Below are positions 1 through 12,700 of a stretch of 64,000 nt of DNA, in pieces. Source of the stretch: Watersipora subatra (Eukaryota > Bryozoa > Gymnolaemata > Cheilostomatida > Watersiporidae); the NCBI RefSeq assembly GCF_963576615.1, contig NC_088708.1, forward strand, positions 48,161,196-48,225,195. The letters are read 5' to 3'. The position numbers and the translations under genes were made by a program. Positions within the stretch are counted from its first letter, which is position 1; each line of letters begins with the position of its first letter. The notes under the pieces are model-generated. The model searched no databases. It worked only from the letters and a program-made list of their open reading frames with translations, and was not told the DNA's origin.

Positions 1-852
1 CAGCATTTCTTTTAGATTTTTTAGTTTGTGTAAACTTATCAACTAATACTATATATTAAAAAAGCATGTATTACGCTGATAGCTTTTGCAATCCATAGGT
101 AGATAAAACAACCAACAATAGTGCAATCAATAGTTGGTTTCCTTTAAGAATGTTCTGGAATTTCAAAGCTAATCGCCTATCAAATTTAAAGTACATGGAA
201 TATGTAGGAACTCTTGTCGAGGACTAAAAGCTGATTATTCGTTTCTGAGAAACAGTGTGAAGCTTTTACCATGGTAGATCCTAAAAGGGGCTTGCCCATG
301 GCTACACATTTTCTGAGCAATTTTACATTCTCAAATATTTTATGCGCAATCAATCACTACCAAACCGGCTGCTCAGCAGTACTGTGTGAGATGTAGAGAT
401 GGTACAACGCACTGAAGTGCTTAATAGCGGATCACCAGCACCTTTGTATTTTGGATTATTTATGGTTATTTTTCATAGGAGGCAGAAAGTCAAACATCAT
501 TTCAGTTTTGCTATTGGTTGCTCCGTATTTAGGCTCCTGTACATCATCAAGAGTAGACAAGTTACACCTATCTTTGAATAGGTTTTCAATCGTTGAACGA
601 TAGTCGATAGTTGAATGATAGTTGAATTTATCGTTGAATGAGTTTTCTCGTTAGCAGTGCCCCATTTTGTCTACTCTCTTAATTCAAGATGCTAGTAAAC
701 AGGACTAAATGTCAAAAGCCAGGATGAGATTTCGGTCCATTACAATTACAAAATATAGCTATGAACTTGTTGAGTATTGCCAGTGAAAGAATTGAATCAG
801 CTTCCATGTAGCTTAAACAGGCACCGCAATACTTCAACAGTGTAATATGAAT
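1..852. other. Non-coding sequence, nothing recognised
   Basis: AT-rich unique-looking sequence. No exon consistent with the upstream part of the PAK-like gene (CRIB or autoinhibitory region) could be found. A short direct repeat of gttgaatgatagttgaa type lies at 590-640. Confidence 0.4.
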
Positions 853-972
853 AATCTTTACTATAATAAGAGCTGCGTCTGTCTGTCTGTCTGTCCATCT
901 GTCCAAAGCCACGGATGAAGATTGGCAAAAAAGATTATCCAGGACAAGATTCAAACTTGGGCATTTAGATTT
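853..972 (-). repeat. tRNA-derived SINE, 3' part
   Basis: Read on the minus strand it has a B-box-like gtttgaatctt, then ccgtggctttggacagatgg, a (CAGA)n run, and the family tail cttattatagtaaagatt. The same tail occurs in the copies at 12698 and 49785. The 5' part is missing and is replaced by the minisatellite that follows. Confidence 0.6.
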
Positions 973-1576
973 AAAGCCTGACCCACTACTACACGGGGAG
1001 GAGGGGGGGGGAGGTATAGCCTGCCACACTATTACATGTGGAGGGGGCGTATAGCCTGACACACTACTACACGGGGAGGGGGGTAAAGCCTGACACACTA
1101 CTACACCAGGAGGGGGTAAAGCCTGACACACTACTACACGGGGAGGAGGGGGGGGGGTAAAGCCTGACACACTACTACACGGGGAGGGGGTAAAGCCTGA
1201 CCCACTACTACACGGGGAGGAGGGGGGGAGGTATAGCCTGCCACACTATTACATGTGGAGGGGGCGTATAGCCTGACACACTACTACACGGGGAGGGGGC
1301 AAAGCCTGACACACCACTACATGAGGAGGAGGGAGGTATAGCCTGCCACACTATTACATGGGGAGGCGGGCGTATAGCCTGACACACTACTACACGGGGA
1401 GGGGGGTAAAGCCTGACACACTACTACACGGGGAGGGGGTAAAGCCTGACACACTACTACACGGGGAGGAGGGGGGTAAAGCCTGACACACTACTACACG
1501 AGGAGGGGGGTAAAGCCTGACACACTACTACACGAGGAGGAGGGTAAAGCCTGACACACTACTACACGAGGAGGGA
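972..1576. repeat. G-rich minisatellite, about 33-bp unit, about 17 copies
   Basis: The unit is taaagcctgacacactacta plus cacggggaggggg. The G tract varies from 5 to about 18 bases. A longer pattern of about 220 bp (cacggggaggag, then tatagcctgccacactatta) occurs at about 975 and again at about 1196. Long open frames here are artefacts of the repeat. Confidence 0.9.
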
Positions 1577-2134
1577 GTCACTTTATAGGTTTAACTTTAT
1601 ATACAACTTCATAGCAGTTATCTCGTTTTTCTGTTTTTATGTGTAAACAGAAATTTAATAGAATAAAAAGTTTCCTAAAAAGTAACTATTTTCTCAATAG
1701 CTGGAAACACTGGTGAAAAGTTGCTTCTTATTTAACTGAACAGAGAAAGCTCTGGTGAAATGCAATTTGGCTAAGCATAATAGGCCACACGCAGTCAATA
1801 TAGTTTAATAACACCAAACAGACAAACTAAATATTACACAAAGCAGTGACACCTTTCAATATTATCACTTTGATTAGTTGAGCAATCCTCCGCAAGCCCT
1901 ACTCTTAGAAGAAATTGCTTCCTTCTAAGCAGCGAACATTCCTAATTTTATGCACTTCCATTAGTTGATGACTTTCAAGCATAGAAATACAACAAAAGAG
2001 TTTAAGGCTTGATTTAGTTTTATATTTGGCTTTTATTCCTCTAAAAGTGTAGCGCACACATAAACACAATAAAACAGGCATAGGTCAAATAATCATAATG
2101 CGGTACTCTACAGCAGGGCAAAAGGAGCTTCCGG

Positions 2135-2585
2135 CTTGAACATTAACTTACACTAAATTTTAATTGATTTTGTTAGGGAGTATCGGGTTATTTATCATTT
2201 GCGACTGCTTTGATGTTTGAGGTGATTGGACTGTCAAAATGTTTCAAGATTCCAATTGACAAAACTTGATTGCGCTTAAAACGCTCGGGAGAAAATTACG
2301 AGCGAAATGACATCACTAGCTGCTACCGTTGTTATAATTGATATCAGCTATTACGTCAAGTTGCAGCGTTACGTCTCTGTTCAATCAGTCTCTTTACAAC
2401 TGTAGACATTATACTTAATGCTTGATCTGAGCATTTTAACCGCGATCAAGTTCTGTCGATTTTAATTTTGAAACATCCTGGCAATCAGATCACCTCAAAA
2501 ATGATAAACAATCACAAATGATAGGAAAATACCGATACTTTCTGATGAAATCTACTAAAATTTTGAGCAAGTTCATCTTTAAAGA
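2135..2585. repeat. Palindromic MITE family A, copy 1
   Basis: The two halves are imperfect reverse complements: the left end (gagtatcgggttatttatca, gaggtgattggactgtcaaa, gtttcaagattcc) returns inverted on the right (atcacctca, tttgaaacatcctgg, aaataccgatactttctga). Arms are about 150-190 bp. Related copies lie at 28706-29129 and, as a fragment, at 61003-61130. Confidence 0.7.
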
Positions 2586-3370
2586 TTCATACTATCAGAG
2601 AGTCAGCGGGTCATGACTGATTGTGTGCTGTTTGACAAGTCGACAATAGTTTTAGCAGATGGCAAGAGTTCAACTGTTTGCTAATAACAATAAATAGGGA
2701 AGAATGACCTAGAAAGATGACCTAGTTTTCAACACTAGCAATAGTTTTCTCCTGTTGCTTTGGTTTATTAGTAAAAATGTGTTTTACTTTGCTCCTACCC
2801 TAGGACACTTATATTTCGCTAGTATTTAGTTTCGTGAATAGCATACAGAGTAAAATTTCGCTGCAACTTAATTTCGAATCTTTGATGAGTGCGAAAATAT
2901 AGTGATGTGAAAATAAATGCAGTGAAACAAACATAATTAGATTCCTCAGGTTCAGTTCACCGGTAAGAAATTTTTTTTCAATTTGCAACTAGTTTGTAAT
3001 TGTGAACCGCAGGTAGAATTGTGTGAACGAGATCGATAATGCAATTTGATCGCTTGCTGCCATTTTTTTCTTGGATTAACAATGAACAAAGCTATTTAAT
3101 TCCACGTTTTCGCTCGTTCGTTATGATAGTTTAGTTTCGGTCATGAAATTTTCGCGAGAGTATGACTCAGCGAAAACGTGAAAGTTAGAAGAAGCGAATA
3201 CATAAGTGTCCTAGGGTATTATGTTTCTCACAATTTCAATTGGATGGGTGGCAGCCAATCATCTCTTATCAATCAAATACTGGAGACAACTATGAAAGAA
3301 GAATGCACTGACTAACATGAAAAAGCAGATCAGATATATATAATTAGCATATTTCTGCAGAACTACTAAA
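2586..3370. other. Non-coding sequence, nothing recognised
   Basis: Intron-like or upstream sequence. 2800-3220 shows a weak inverted relation: ctaccctaggacacttatat at about 2797 and aagtgtcctagggtat at about 3204. This suggests a decayed terminal-inverted-repeat element of about 420 bp; no coding potential. Confidence 0.35.
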
Positions 3371-3586
3371 TTTTACTATAATAAGAGTCGTGTCTGTCCG
3401 TCGGTCCAGAGCCCTATTAAGAATGTTAGAAAAAAATATTACACTGCACAGGACCCGGACATTAAAATTCCCAGCCAAACATGTCACCATCTGTGCCACC
3501 TGACCATATTTCCATACTTAAAAATAATTGTGCACTTAGTTATTACATATGATGATCTCTCACGGTGCACGGGACTGTCAAGGTAC
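3371..3586 (-). repeat. tRNA-derived SINE, near full length
   Basis: On the minus strand: head with gtgcaccgtgagagatcatc, tRNA-like body with tggtgacatgtttggctggg, spacer, (GAC)-type run, and tail actcttattatagtaaa. It is the same family as the 38745 copy. Its head abuts the TAA microsatellite. Confidence 0.7.
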
Positions 3587-3587
3587 A

Positions 3588-3882
3588 AGCAATAACAATA
3601 ACTAATAATAATAACTAATAATAATGATAACTAATAGTAACTAATAATAATAACTAATAATAATAACTAATAATAATAACAATAATAATAACTAATAATA
3701 ATGACAATAATAATAACTAATAACTAATAATAATAACAAATAATAATAACAATAATAATAACTAATAATAATAATAACTAATAATAATAACAATAATAAT
3801 AATTAATAATAATTAATAATAATAACAATAATAATAACTAATAGCAATAATAACTAATAATAATAACTGATAATCAGGGCAC
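3588..3882. repeat. (AAT/AAC) microsatellite
   Basis: About 295 bases of taataataacaa/ctaataata trinucleotide variants, starting directly at the SINE head. Confidence 0.92.
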
Positions 3883-4224
3883 TGGATATTGGTAATAATC
3901 TATAAAGATTGAACTTTGCCATCTGCATTATTTATTTATCCAGACGTTATCATCTTCTTATCAATTTCTTTGCTTGTTTATTTATCCCGTCTGACCCTTA
4001 CTTGACTCCACTTTTGCACAATATACTGTTATATTCATAGAGTTGCCACAATCTTTTTCGTGCTCTCCTACAACATGATATTATACTAATAGAGTTACCA
4101 CAATATTTCTCTCACCTTCTTGCACAATAGTCTTATGCTCATAGAGTAATCACAACATGAACAATGTTAGAAGTTGGTGCTATTTCTTAGGCATCTGTAA
4201 TAAATGCATGCGGATGGTTTGCAG

Positions 4225-4291
4225 GCAAACTGGTCGAAAAGAGAGCAGATCCGAGAAAAAGATACAGTATCGGAGAAAAGCTTGATGAAGG
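4225..4291 (+). CDS. PAK-like kinase, first visible exon (start of kinase domain)
   Basis: Acceptor ttgcag before 4225 and donor gtaaat from 4292. The 67 bases read GC, then 21 codons, then GG. They encode the linker VEKRADPRKRY, matching the PAK segment just before the kinase domain, and SIGEKLDEG, the first strand and half of the glycine loop. Phase 2 joins exactly to the next exon. It is too short to stand out as an ORF. It begins with two bases of a split codon, so at least one upstream exon exists. Confidence 0.82.
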
Positions 4292-7200
4292 GTAAATATT
4301 ATTGTTTATACTGGAAATGCTTTATCTATCGCTTTGTGTCATTGTCTGTCAGCCTGTAAGCATTAGTATATGTTTGTCTGCTTATGAAAGCTATATAACC
4401 CATCAAGTGTCATGATCCACGGCATGACTATATAACCACATCATTGATATCAAATGTTAACTGAAAGTACTTATGGAGCTCACTTTTCAATTTGAGGATG
4501 TGCTAGTTCGATTTTTGTTGTTGGATATTATACCATACTAGAAATTCCACTGTCATACAGCCCACGACCAAAGAGATATTGGAAAAAAAGACCTGTAGCA
4601 ATCAACCACATACCAGCATTGCCGAACAATTATACACATAGTTATTACATCTGATAATCTCTCATGGCACACCAGACTACCAGGGTACTACTATAGATGT
4701 AATGTTAATTGTACACATAGTTATTACACCTGATAATCTCTCATGGCATACCAGACTGTCAGGGTACTACTATGGATGTAAAGTTAATTGTACACATAGT
4801 TATTACGTCTGATGATCTCTCATGGCTCACCACACTGCCAGGGTACTACTATGGATGTAAAGTTAATTGTACACATAGTTATTACACCTGATAATCTCTC
4901 ATGGCTCACCAGACTACTAGGGTACTACTATGGATGTAAAGTTAATTGTACACATAGTTATTACACCTGATAATCTCTCATGGCTCACCAGACTGCCAGG
5001 GTACTACTATGGATGTAAAGTTAATTGTACACATAGTTATTACACCTGATAATCTCTCATGGCTCACCAGACTACCAGGGTACTACTATAGATGTAATGT
5101 TAATTGTACACATAGTTATTACACCTGATAATCTCTCATGGCACACCAGACTACCAGGGTACTACTATAGATGTAATGTTAATTGGACACATAGTTATTA
5201 CACCTGATAATCTCTCATGGCACACCAGACTACCAGGGTACTACTATAGATGGAATGTTAATTGTACACATAGTTATTACACCTGATAATCTCTCATGGC
5301 ATACCAGACTGTCAGGGTACTACTATGGATGTAAAGTTAATTGCACACTTAGTTATTACACCTGATAATCTCTCATACTAAACTGCCAGGGTACTACTAT
5401 GGATGTAATGTTAATTGTACACATATAATATTTCAACATCGCTTCTCACTTCAGTGCATAATAGAGAAGCATTTTAAAAATAGTGATGGATAACAAACAT
5501 GTTTGGTCAATGCTGAAAATGGATTTATTGGATTAGTCTATAGGACATCCTATAATCAGTAGAGTAGTTTTCATGTCGACTACATATCGACTTGTAGTCG
5601 ACATGTAGAGAATAATTCGAGCGAGCCTAAACAATTGATCTTCTCACACTCCATTGAACAATAGATATTTCTTCCCACACCCCATTAGATGCTAAACATT
5701 ACTTCCCACGCCACATTGGATGATAGATATTTGTTACTCCTACTTCCAGGTGCTACACTTAAGAAATTTAAAAGCACTATATAAATCACTCACTAATATA
5801 AATGCACCTCCAAAACAATTAAGTACTGTTTTAATTATTAAACCAGCTTACAACGGCTATTGCGCAACAGACAAAAACAATATCACTTCTGCTGTCATCT
5901 TTACCTTTCACAAGTAGGCCTTTGAAAGTTGAGCTGTTTGTACTAGCTATACATCTACATATATATATATATATATATACATCTAAATGTTTGTCATCAT
6001 TTGTCTGTCGTCTTCTGACAGTCTGGTTATAGTGACAAAGCTTTACATTATATAGTATATATACTGTATATATACTGTGTATGTTTTGTGTGATTGCACA
6101 CACTAAATTATTAGCTAATACCGTTCACCTTCGGGTTAGTATGTCCCTGTTATAAGATTTTTTTTACCTTACAATATGGAACGCGATGTTTTTTCGTCCT
6201 TGTCATACAAAGACAAATTTTCAGTTTTTTCCCACCATATGATATCAACAAAAATTTATCTTGAAATTAAAATTTGGCAGTATGCTGATTATGACGAAAT
6301 AATGAAAATGCCGATATGCTGCTCGTCGGAATCCCTCTGACAATGCCTGAAAGAGATACGATGCTCGCTCTCTCTCAGTTCATCGTTATTTGCTATAAGA
6401 TATTGTGAAAACAAAACCGGAAACAAATAAGTGATAAAATTTTAGCCAATGACCAAGTTGAAGTTTAGTAAAATACATACTAAAACTTAGCTTCAGGTGT
6501 GTGTTTAGTAAGCTAAACTCATATAAGTTAAATTCAACTTATACATATACATGTATGTTATACATCTGTCTTGAAGGCATGAACTCTCCACAGTATGTAT
6601 TACACGCATTACATTGTAATGTTATATTTTCTTGCAGATCATAACCACTAAATACAGTAAAGTTACTGTATGTAACTATAGTTACTAAGGTTAACATATA
6701 TTATTTTGTTACTAATTTCTGACATGTACAGCACGTATATAAAGTTTTGATGATTGTTACCAGGGTGTGTTTGCATTAGATAAATACTATGGGCTTCTAT
6801 ACCATTCTATATAATATTGACGTTAAATTAAAATTAAAACATGTAATAAATTGCAAAAAAATGAGTTAAAATCATATAATTGTAAATCAGATAATTTTTC
6901 ACTGTAATCGTAGCAAAACAGACTTTATCTAATCATTACTTGCTAATTATTTCACGTAAGTTGGAGCGGTAACTGTTGTTATATGTTAAATAAAAACTAA
7001 GTTCGCATGCAAAGACGTTTTTATTGCTTGGGCAATGCCGAGCATTCAGCTAGTCCATATAAACAATCAGCAAACCCATACAGTAGGCGCTTCTATAACA
7101 TAAATTATCTGTTTCAGGAGCGTTTATGTTATAGGGATTTTACGTTATAAGAACAATAACATACATAGAAGTTGCCTATTCCGTTCCAAGATCTTTCCAA

Positions 7201-9721
7201 ACTCACCCCTTTGGCCATACAAAAAGGAAGAACTTGACATGACTTTTTTAATTTTTTGGCTGTAACATAACTGCAGTAGGCTATTATCCTTCGTTTTTTC
7301 GTGACGTCATTCTATCGTTGTCCGCCATCTTTATGGACACATTTTATTGTTAAAAACACGACGCTTCCGCAATTAATTATTTGCAAACAATGCTTTTGTT
7401 TGCAAATTTTTTATTTTAGTGTCAAAACAACACCGAAAAATACTATTAATCAAGAGAATGTCGATCGTTTTCTAGAAGGATGGCGGCTTTTTCGTGGACG
7501 AGCGCATGTGCAAACAGGGTGATGACGTCAAAAAAAACGATGGACTGGTTTGCATCGATAACTTTTCTCCTTTTCGTTTAACTGGTTTAATAGACTATGA
7601 CTGCAGTCAATTCACAATAAGTTGGTGGAGGGTGCCCATCTTTGATGCTTATTTACAACAATTCGCTTAGTTTTTCCTGCAGCAAAGTTTATTCTGCAAA
7701 GTCAGACTAATAGCTAACGGTTGTTACATTTGCAATGAAGCGAAACAACAAAATATTTTTACTATAAAAAAGTTGTACTAACAGTTTGTTGTCTATCTGT
7801 ATCCAGGGGTCAAGGTTAGGATAAAAGAGAGCTTTTGACAATACTCCGACCCGTGACATTCAGACTGGTAAACTGACTCTGTAACGCCAGCATCAATCAA
7901 TCGCCTTTAAGTATTTATGAACAATTTTGCAGCCACTTGTTCTCTGTTTTGTCGACACATCTGACGATCTATCACGACGGACTAGAATGTCATAGAAATT
8001 TTTTATATAGTAGATATAATGCTATACGCATATCGTGTTTTTTCTTCTCACAAATGCGGCGAGAGAGATTAACATTCAATTCGAATTTGAAACCTCGCCC
8101 AACTTGGCGCTTTAGGTTGTAGGAAATTTTTTTACATAGTACTAAGCAAAAACTTGACATACATTTTTTACGTTATTTGGAATTTACGTTATACTGCTAT
8201 ATATATATATATATATGCTATATACCTAGCGGTTCATAGCCTCAGATCTAACATTTTAGATCAACCGGTGTGGTGTACATAGGAAGAGACAACGAATCTG
8301 ATGAAGTGGTAGCTATAAAGTTGATAGATATTACCAAGCAGATGCACCTTGCCCATATTGTCAAGGAACTAGAAGCACTGATTCAGCTCAAACACAGTAA
8401 CATAGTCAACTATAAGACCAGCTACCTGCTCAAGGATACACTATGGATAGTTATGGAGTACATGGACGGTTGGTTAAACTACTTCTATAATTTACTACCA
8501 GCAATATTATCGTTGATATTACTATCATCAATATTATTATTATTATCAGTTTTATCACAGCATAAGCTGGAGTTATTTCTTGTCATCGACTTAATTTCAC
8601 TAGGCTAGGATGGGTACTACTTTCTTAATAGGGCTGTCTGCCGTACCAGTTAGTGTATTGTCACACCAACTTTCCATAGAGCCACCCAATCAAAAAACCG
8701 ATGATTGCCACCAAGATCTCCTACCACGATGGGATAACTGTTATTATTGTTATTGTTATGGGAGGTTTTTATCACAACTTTTAAGGTTGGTTCCCAGTGA
8801 GTCTGGGCCAGAGTGATACCACTGTCTTCTACTGTAGAGCCTTCCTCAAAATTTGTGCTAAAGCAACAATAATTATTAACAAATAATAATAATTATTTTT
8901 ACTATTATTATTACTATTATTAATATTTTATTGCTATCATCATTATAATAATTGATAAAGCTCATACCGTAATAATTTGATCAAGATTGTCACAATGTTT
9001 TTGGGCAGGTGGCCAAAATTCTCACCTAAAATAACCAGAATACATTCGAGTATTGCTATAGATCTTTAATGAACAGGGAATTACAGTTTTGAGTCAACCC
9101 AAAGCCTGTGTATCTACTCTTAATGATACCATTTAATCAGGTACATATATCAGTTTGTGACAGCATATCCATCAACTGCTTCACTATTTCCTTTGCTTTA
9201 CGACTGATGTCTTTATTGGTACTGTTAGCCTTAACAAAACTCACTCAACGCTGGCCTACCTCTGCACCATCTTGTATCTGTTGGTTACTCCGAGAAGTAT
9301 TAGGCAAATATGGAAAGTTTAAATTATTCAGACCTCAGTTAGAATAAAGAAAAAGCAAAGAGCCCTGCTAAAATAATTCTAGAACCTTCTGGGCAGACCT
9401 CAGGGTTGATACGCCCTGATGTCTAACCTCAATTTGATTTACTTATATGGAGCTGTTACCCATCTATCCTTTTCTTGCCTTATTTATATAAGGTACCCGA
9501 ACATATTCAAAGTATTATCTGCAATCAAAGAAAAACTTACCATCTCCATGTTTGTAATACTATACTGACCTGAACTCTATGTATATGTACTTGTTTTTCT
9601 CTGTAGGTCTACATATAAATATAACTCGAAAACTTTCGCTCGGTCCCGTGAAGCTTGAGTTATCTATGTTTGACTGTATATATACATGTATATTATACAT
9701 GCATGTTTTTCGCCGTAGGTC

Positions 9722-9766
<45 letters not shown>

Positions 9767-12700
9767 CAAGTTCGTTATTTTCTTAACAAGTGTTGTATAA
9801 ACATATTTGCAGCTGGAAATCTGACCGGCTTGTGTACTCATTTAGTCCTAGACGAATGTACAATAGCAACTGTTGCACGCGAAGTACTACGAGGACTACA
9901 CTACCTGCATTCTCATAGAATCATACACAGAGACATTAAGGTATGAGTTCTTTACTTTTACACCAAATATAAAACACTTACACTATAGTCATTGGTTGGC
10001 TTCTATTTGACATGTTGATATGTCGACATGTTGATATGTTAACAAGTTGATATGCTGACATGGTGATATGTTGACATGGTGATACATTGGCACGCCTCTG
10101 ATATGTTGACATATTGATATGTTGACATTTTGATATGTTAACATGTTGATACATTGATATGATGAACATGTTGATATTCTGACATGTTGATATGCTGACA
10201 TGCTGCTAATATGTTGATATGTTGATATGTTAACATGTTGATATGTTAACACGTTGATATGTTGGCATGGTGATACACTGACATGCTGCTAATATGTTGA
10301 CACATTGATACGTTGATATGTTGACATGTTGATATTCTGACATGTTCATATGCTGATATGCTGATGATATGTTGACATAGGGATATGTTGACATGTTGAT
10401 ATGTTGACATGCTGCTGATATAATGACATGCTGCTGATATAATGACATGCTGCTGATATAATGACATGCTGGCAGGTTGATCCGATTGTCGGTTGACACA
10501 ATAAAAGTGAATATTCAGCTAACGCCTCGGGATCTTGTTTAAGTTTTTTTTTTCAACTGATGCTCTGTTGCTATATCATGCTCCACCTCAAAACTGAAAC
10601 ACATTCTGTGGCATCTCATGATGGAAATGGAAATAAATACCTCAGTTTTTGCAAGAATTTCATTTTCACGCCAAAATACATGTAGACATGTTTAGACATG
10701 TTTAAAATGACTATAAGAACTAATGCCTGTGTTAGAGGCCATGGCAAAAAATCCCACTCACAGCATTACTAGTCGCTAGGTACAGTAGCCTCTGATAATT
10801 ATTCATTTTGGTTATGGCAAGGATGGGTGCTGGCGTGGCAAGGATGGGTGGGGGCGTGGCAAGGATGGGTGGGGCATGGCAAGGACGGGTGGGGGCGAGG
10901 CAAGGCAACCTTACTAAATCTGTTGTATTGATTAGAATCTGTTGAGCATTGTTCAGTAAAAGGCAGAGAGGGGCACTTGGGTTAAGTACAAATGAATTAA
11001 ATTGAATTGATTCTCTGGTATATTTTACCTACTGTATAATTGAATTGACTCGGTTCATTCCACCAGTAAAATTGAATTGAATTAGCTCTTTACTGTTATC
11101 ATAGATGAATTGACTCTATTTTCAGTAAGCAAACGACTTGAGTCAAAATGCACCAATGCTTCTCTTTATTATTACTATGATTATTACTATGTTGAAGGAA
11201 AATCCATCTTAGACATCGATATCCTAAGTAAACCAATCTGTTATTTAATGCGCATCGAAGCAACGATGTCAGTGCAGATCCAATGTTGCCAGCGGCACAC
11301 GTGTCCACAAGTCCTCGATATTACTGCATGTATTTTATTGGTCGATAATATGTACTACGCGCTAATATAGTATAGCTCTCTGGTTTGTCTTCGCACTAGT
11401 CATCTAGAAAGGTATATTTATTTGTGTGCGTATGTTGTCATGCTCATATTTATTGTTTAGTCTTTATGAATACTCACTTTAATTCTTTCCCTACGTAAAG
11501 CCTCAATACTTATATAAAAACATTGATGATGGATCACAAAGCTTACAGATCCGCCTAAAACTGCCAAAATATATTCAGGATGTTGGGTTATCATTTTGTA
11601 AAAAAAACAAGTTAGGTTTTCCTTTACTCAGAAATCACAGCATAAAATAGCAGTTTTTAGTTTTTTAATTTCTGGTTTAGGATGGATGAAAGGAAAAATT
11701 GTAAACAGCGACGTAAATGTATTTCTACTAATGAAACTCTTCAACATTGGACCTAAGATATTTTTGATGACTTAGTTTCTATATTGGAGAACGTGTGTCT
11801 GCATTTTGTACAAGCTGCAAAAACGATTGAGTTTTTTCTGCCGCCAGTTTCACTAAACTACAGAAATATTCAAAACTCCTTGTGTTTGTCAAATGCATTG
11901 ATTCTTGTGCAGAATTTTTTCTTGATTCTAAAAAACTTTAAATTGAAGTTCCATGATAAAAACTCCGCTTTTACAACAAAAATATCAAGTGTTTGTCAGC
12001 AACAAAACTTCGGCATGACTACATTCCGTTCGAACAAGCAATGAAATCTGTATTGAGAATGATATTTACTTTACAAACAGAAAAGAGACTGAGCTAGTGT
12101 GTAGGTAGGTTAGTGAGTGTCGTTTATTGTTATTTTGATACACTGTCATAAGTAAATTTTCATTAAAAACTGATAGAGAGTTGATTTTGTCTAATCGGAG
12201 AATCGAATTGAACCGACTCATTGAAAAAAATCGAAAATTAAATTGTGGTGTTTTGCACTGAATGATGAACTGAATTGTTTTTTACACAGCCTATGATGCA
12301 AAAGAATTGGGAATTGAATTGTTAATTTTTTGATGAAAATTAAATCGAGTCATTTTTTAAAACTTACAAACATCACTAGTAAAAAGTAACTGATGTATAG
12401 GCCTATTTAAGTTAGTGAAGATCCTTGTTTTTGCGCACAAACAAGTACTCTTCAAAGATTGCTTCGCAAGCTTCTCATAGATCAATGACATTTTTGAGCA
12501 AAAGCTAGAGATGAGTAATGAGAATATACTCTATCATACTTTTCAGTCAGGCTAGTAATTACCTCATCACCTGAATATAGTTCAGATTTATCACCAGTTC
12601 CACGGTTGATGCACATGAATGATTTTCCTCTGCACAGAGTTAGTAGTTAGTTCACTATCCAACTCTCTTTCTCCTCTCACTGCTCATCATATATACAAGT

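Noticed and set aside
712..1170. 152-codon Pro-rich frame on the minus strand
   Set aside because: Product of the G-rich minisatellite and a SINE.
972..1576. CRISPR-like array of regular repeats
   Set aside because: Eukaryotic context, no unique spacers between repeats and no cas genes; it is a minisatellite. The same holds for 4610-5425 and 39517-39765.
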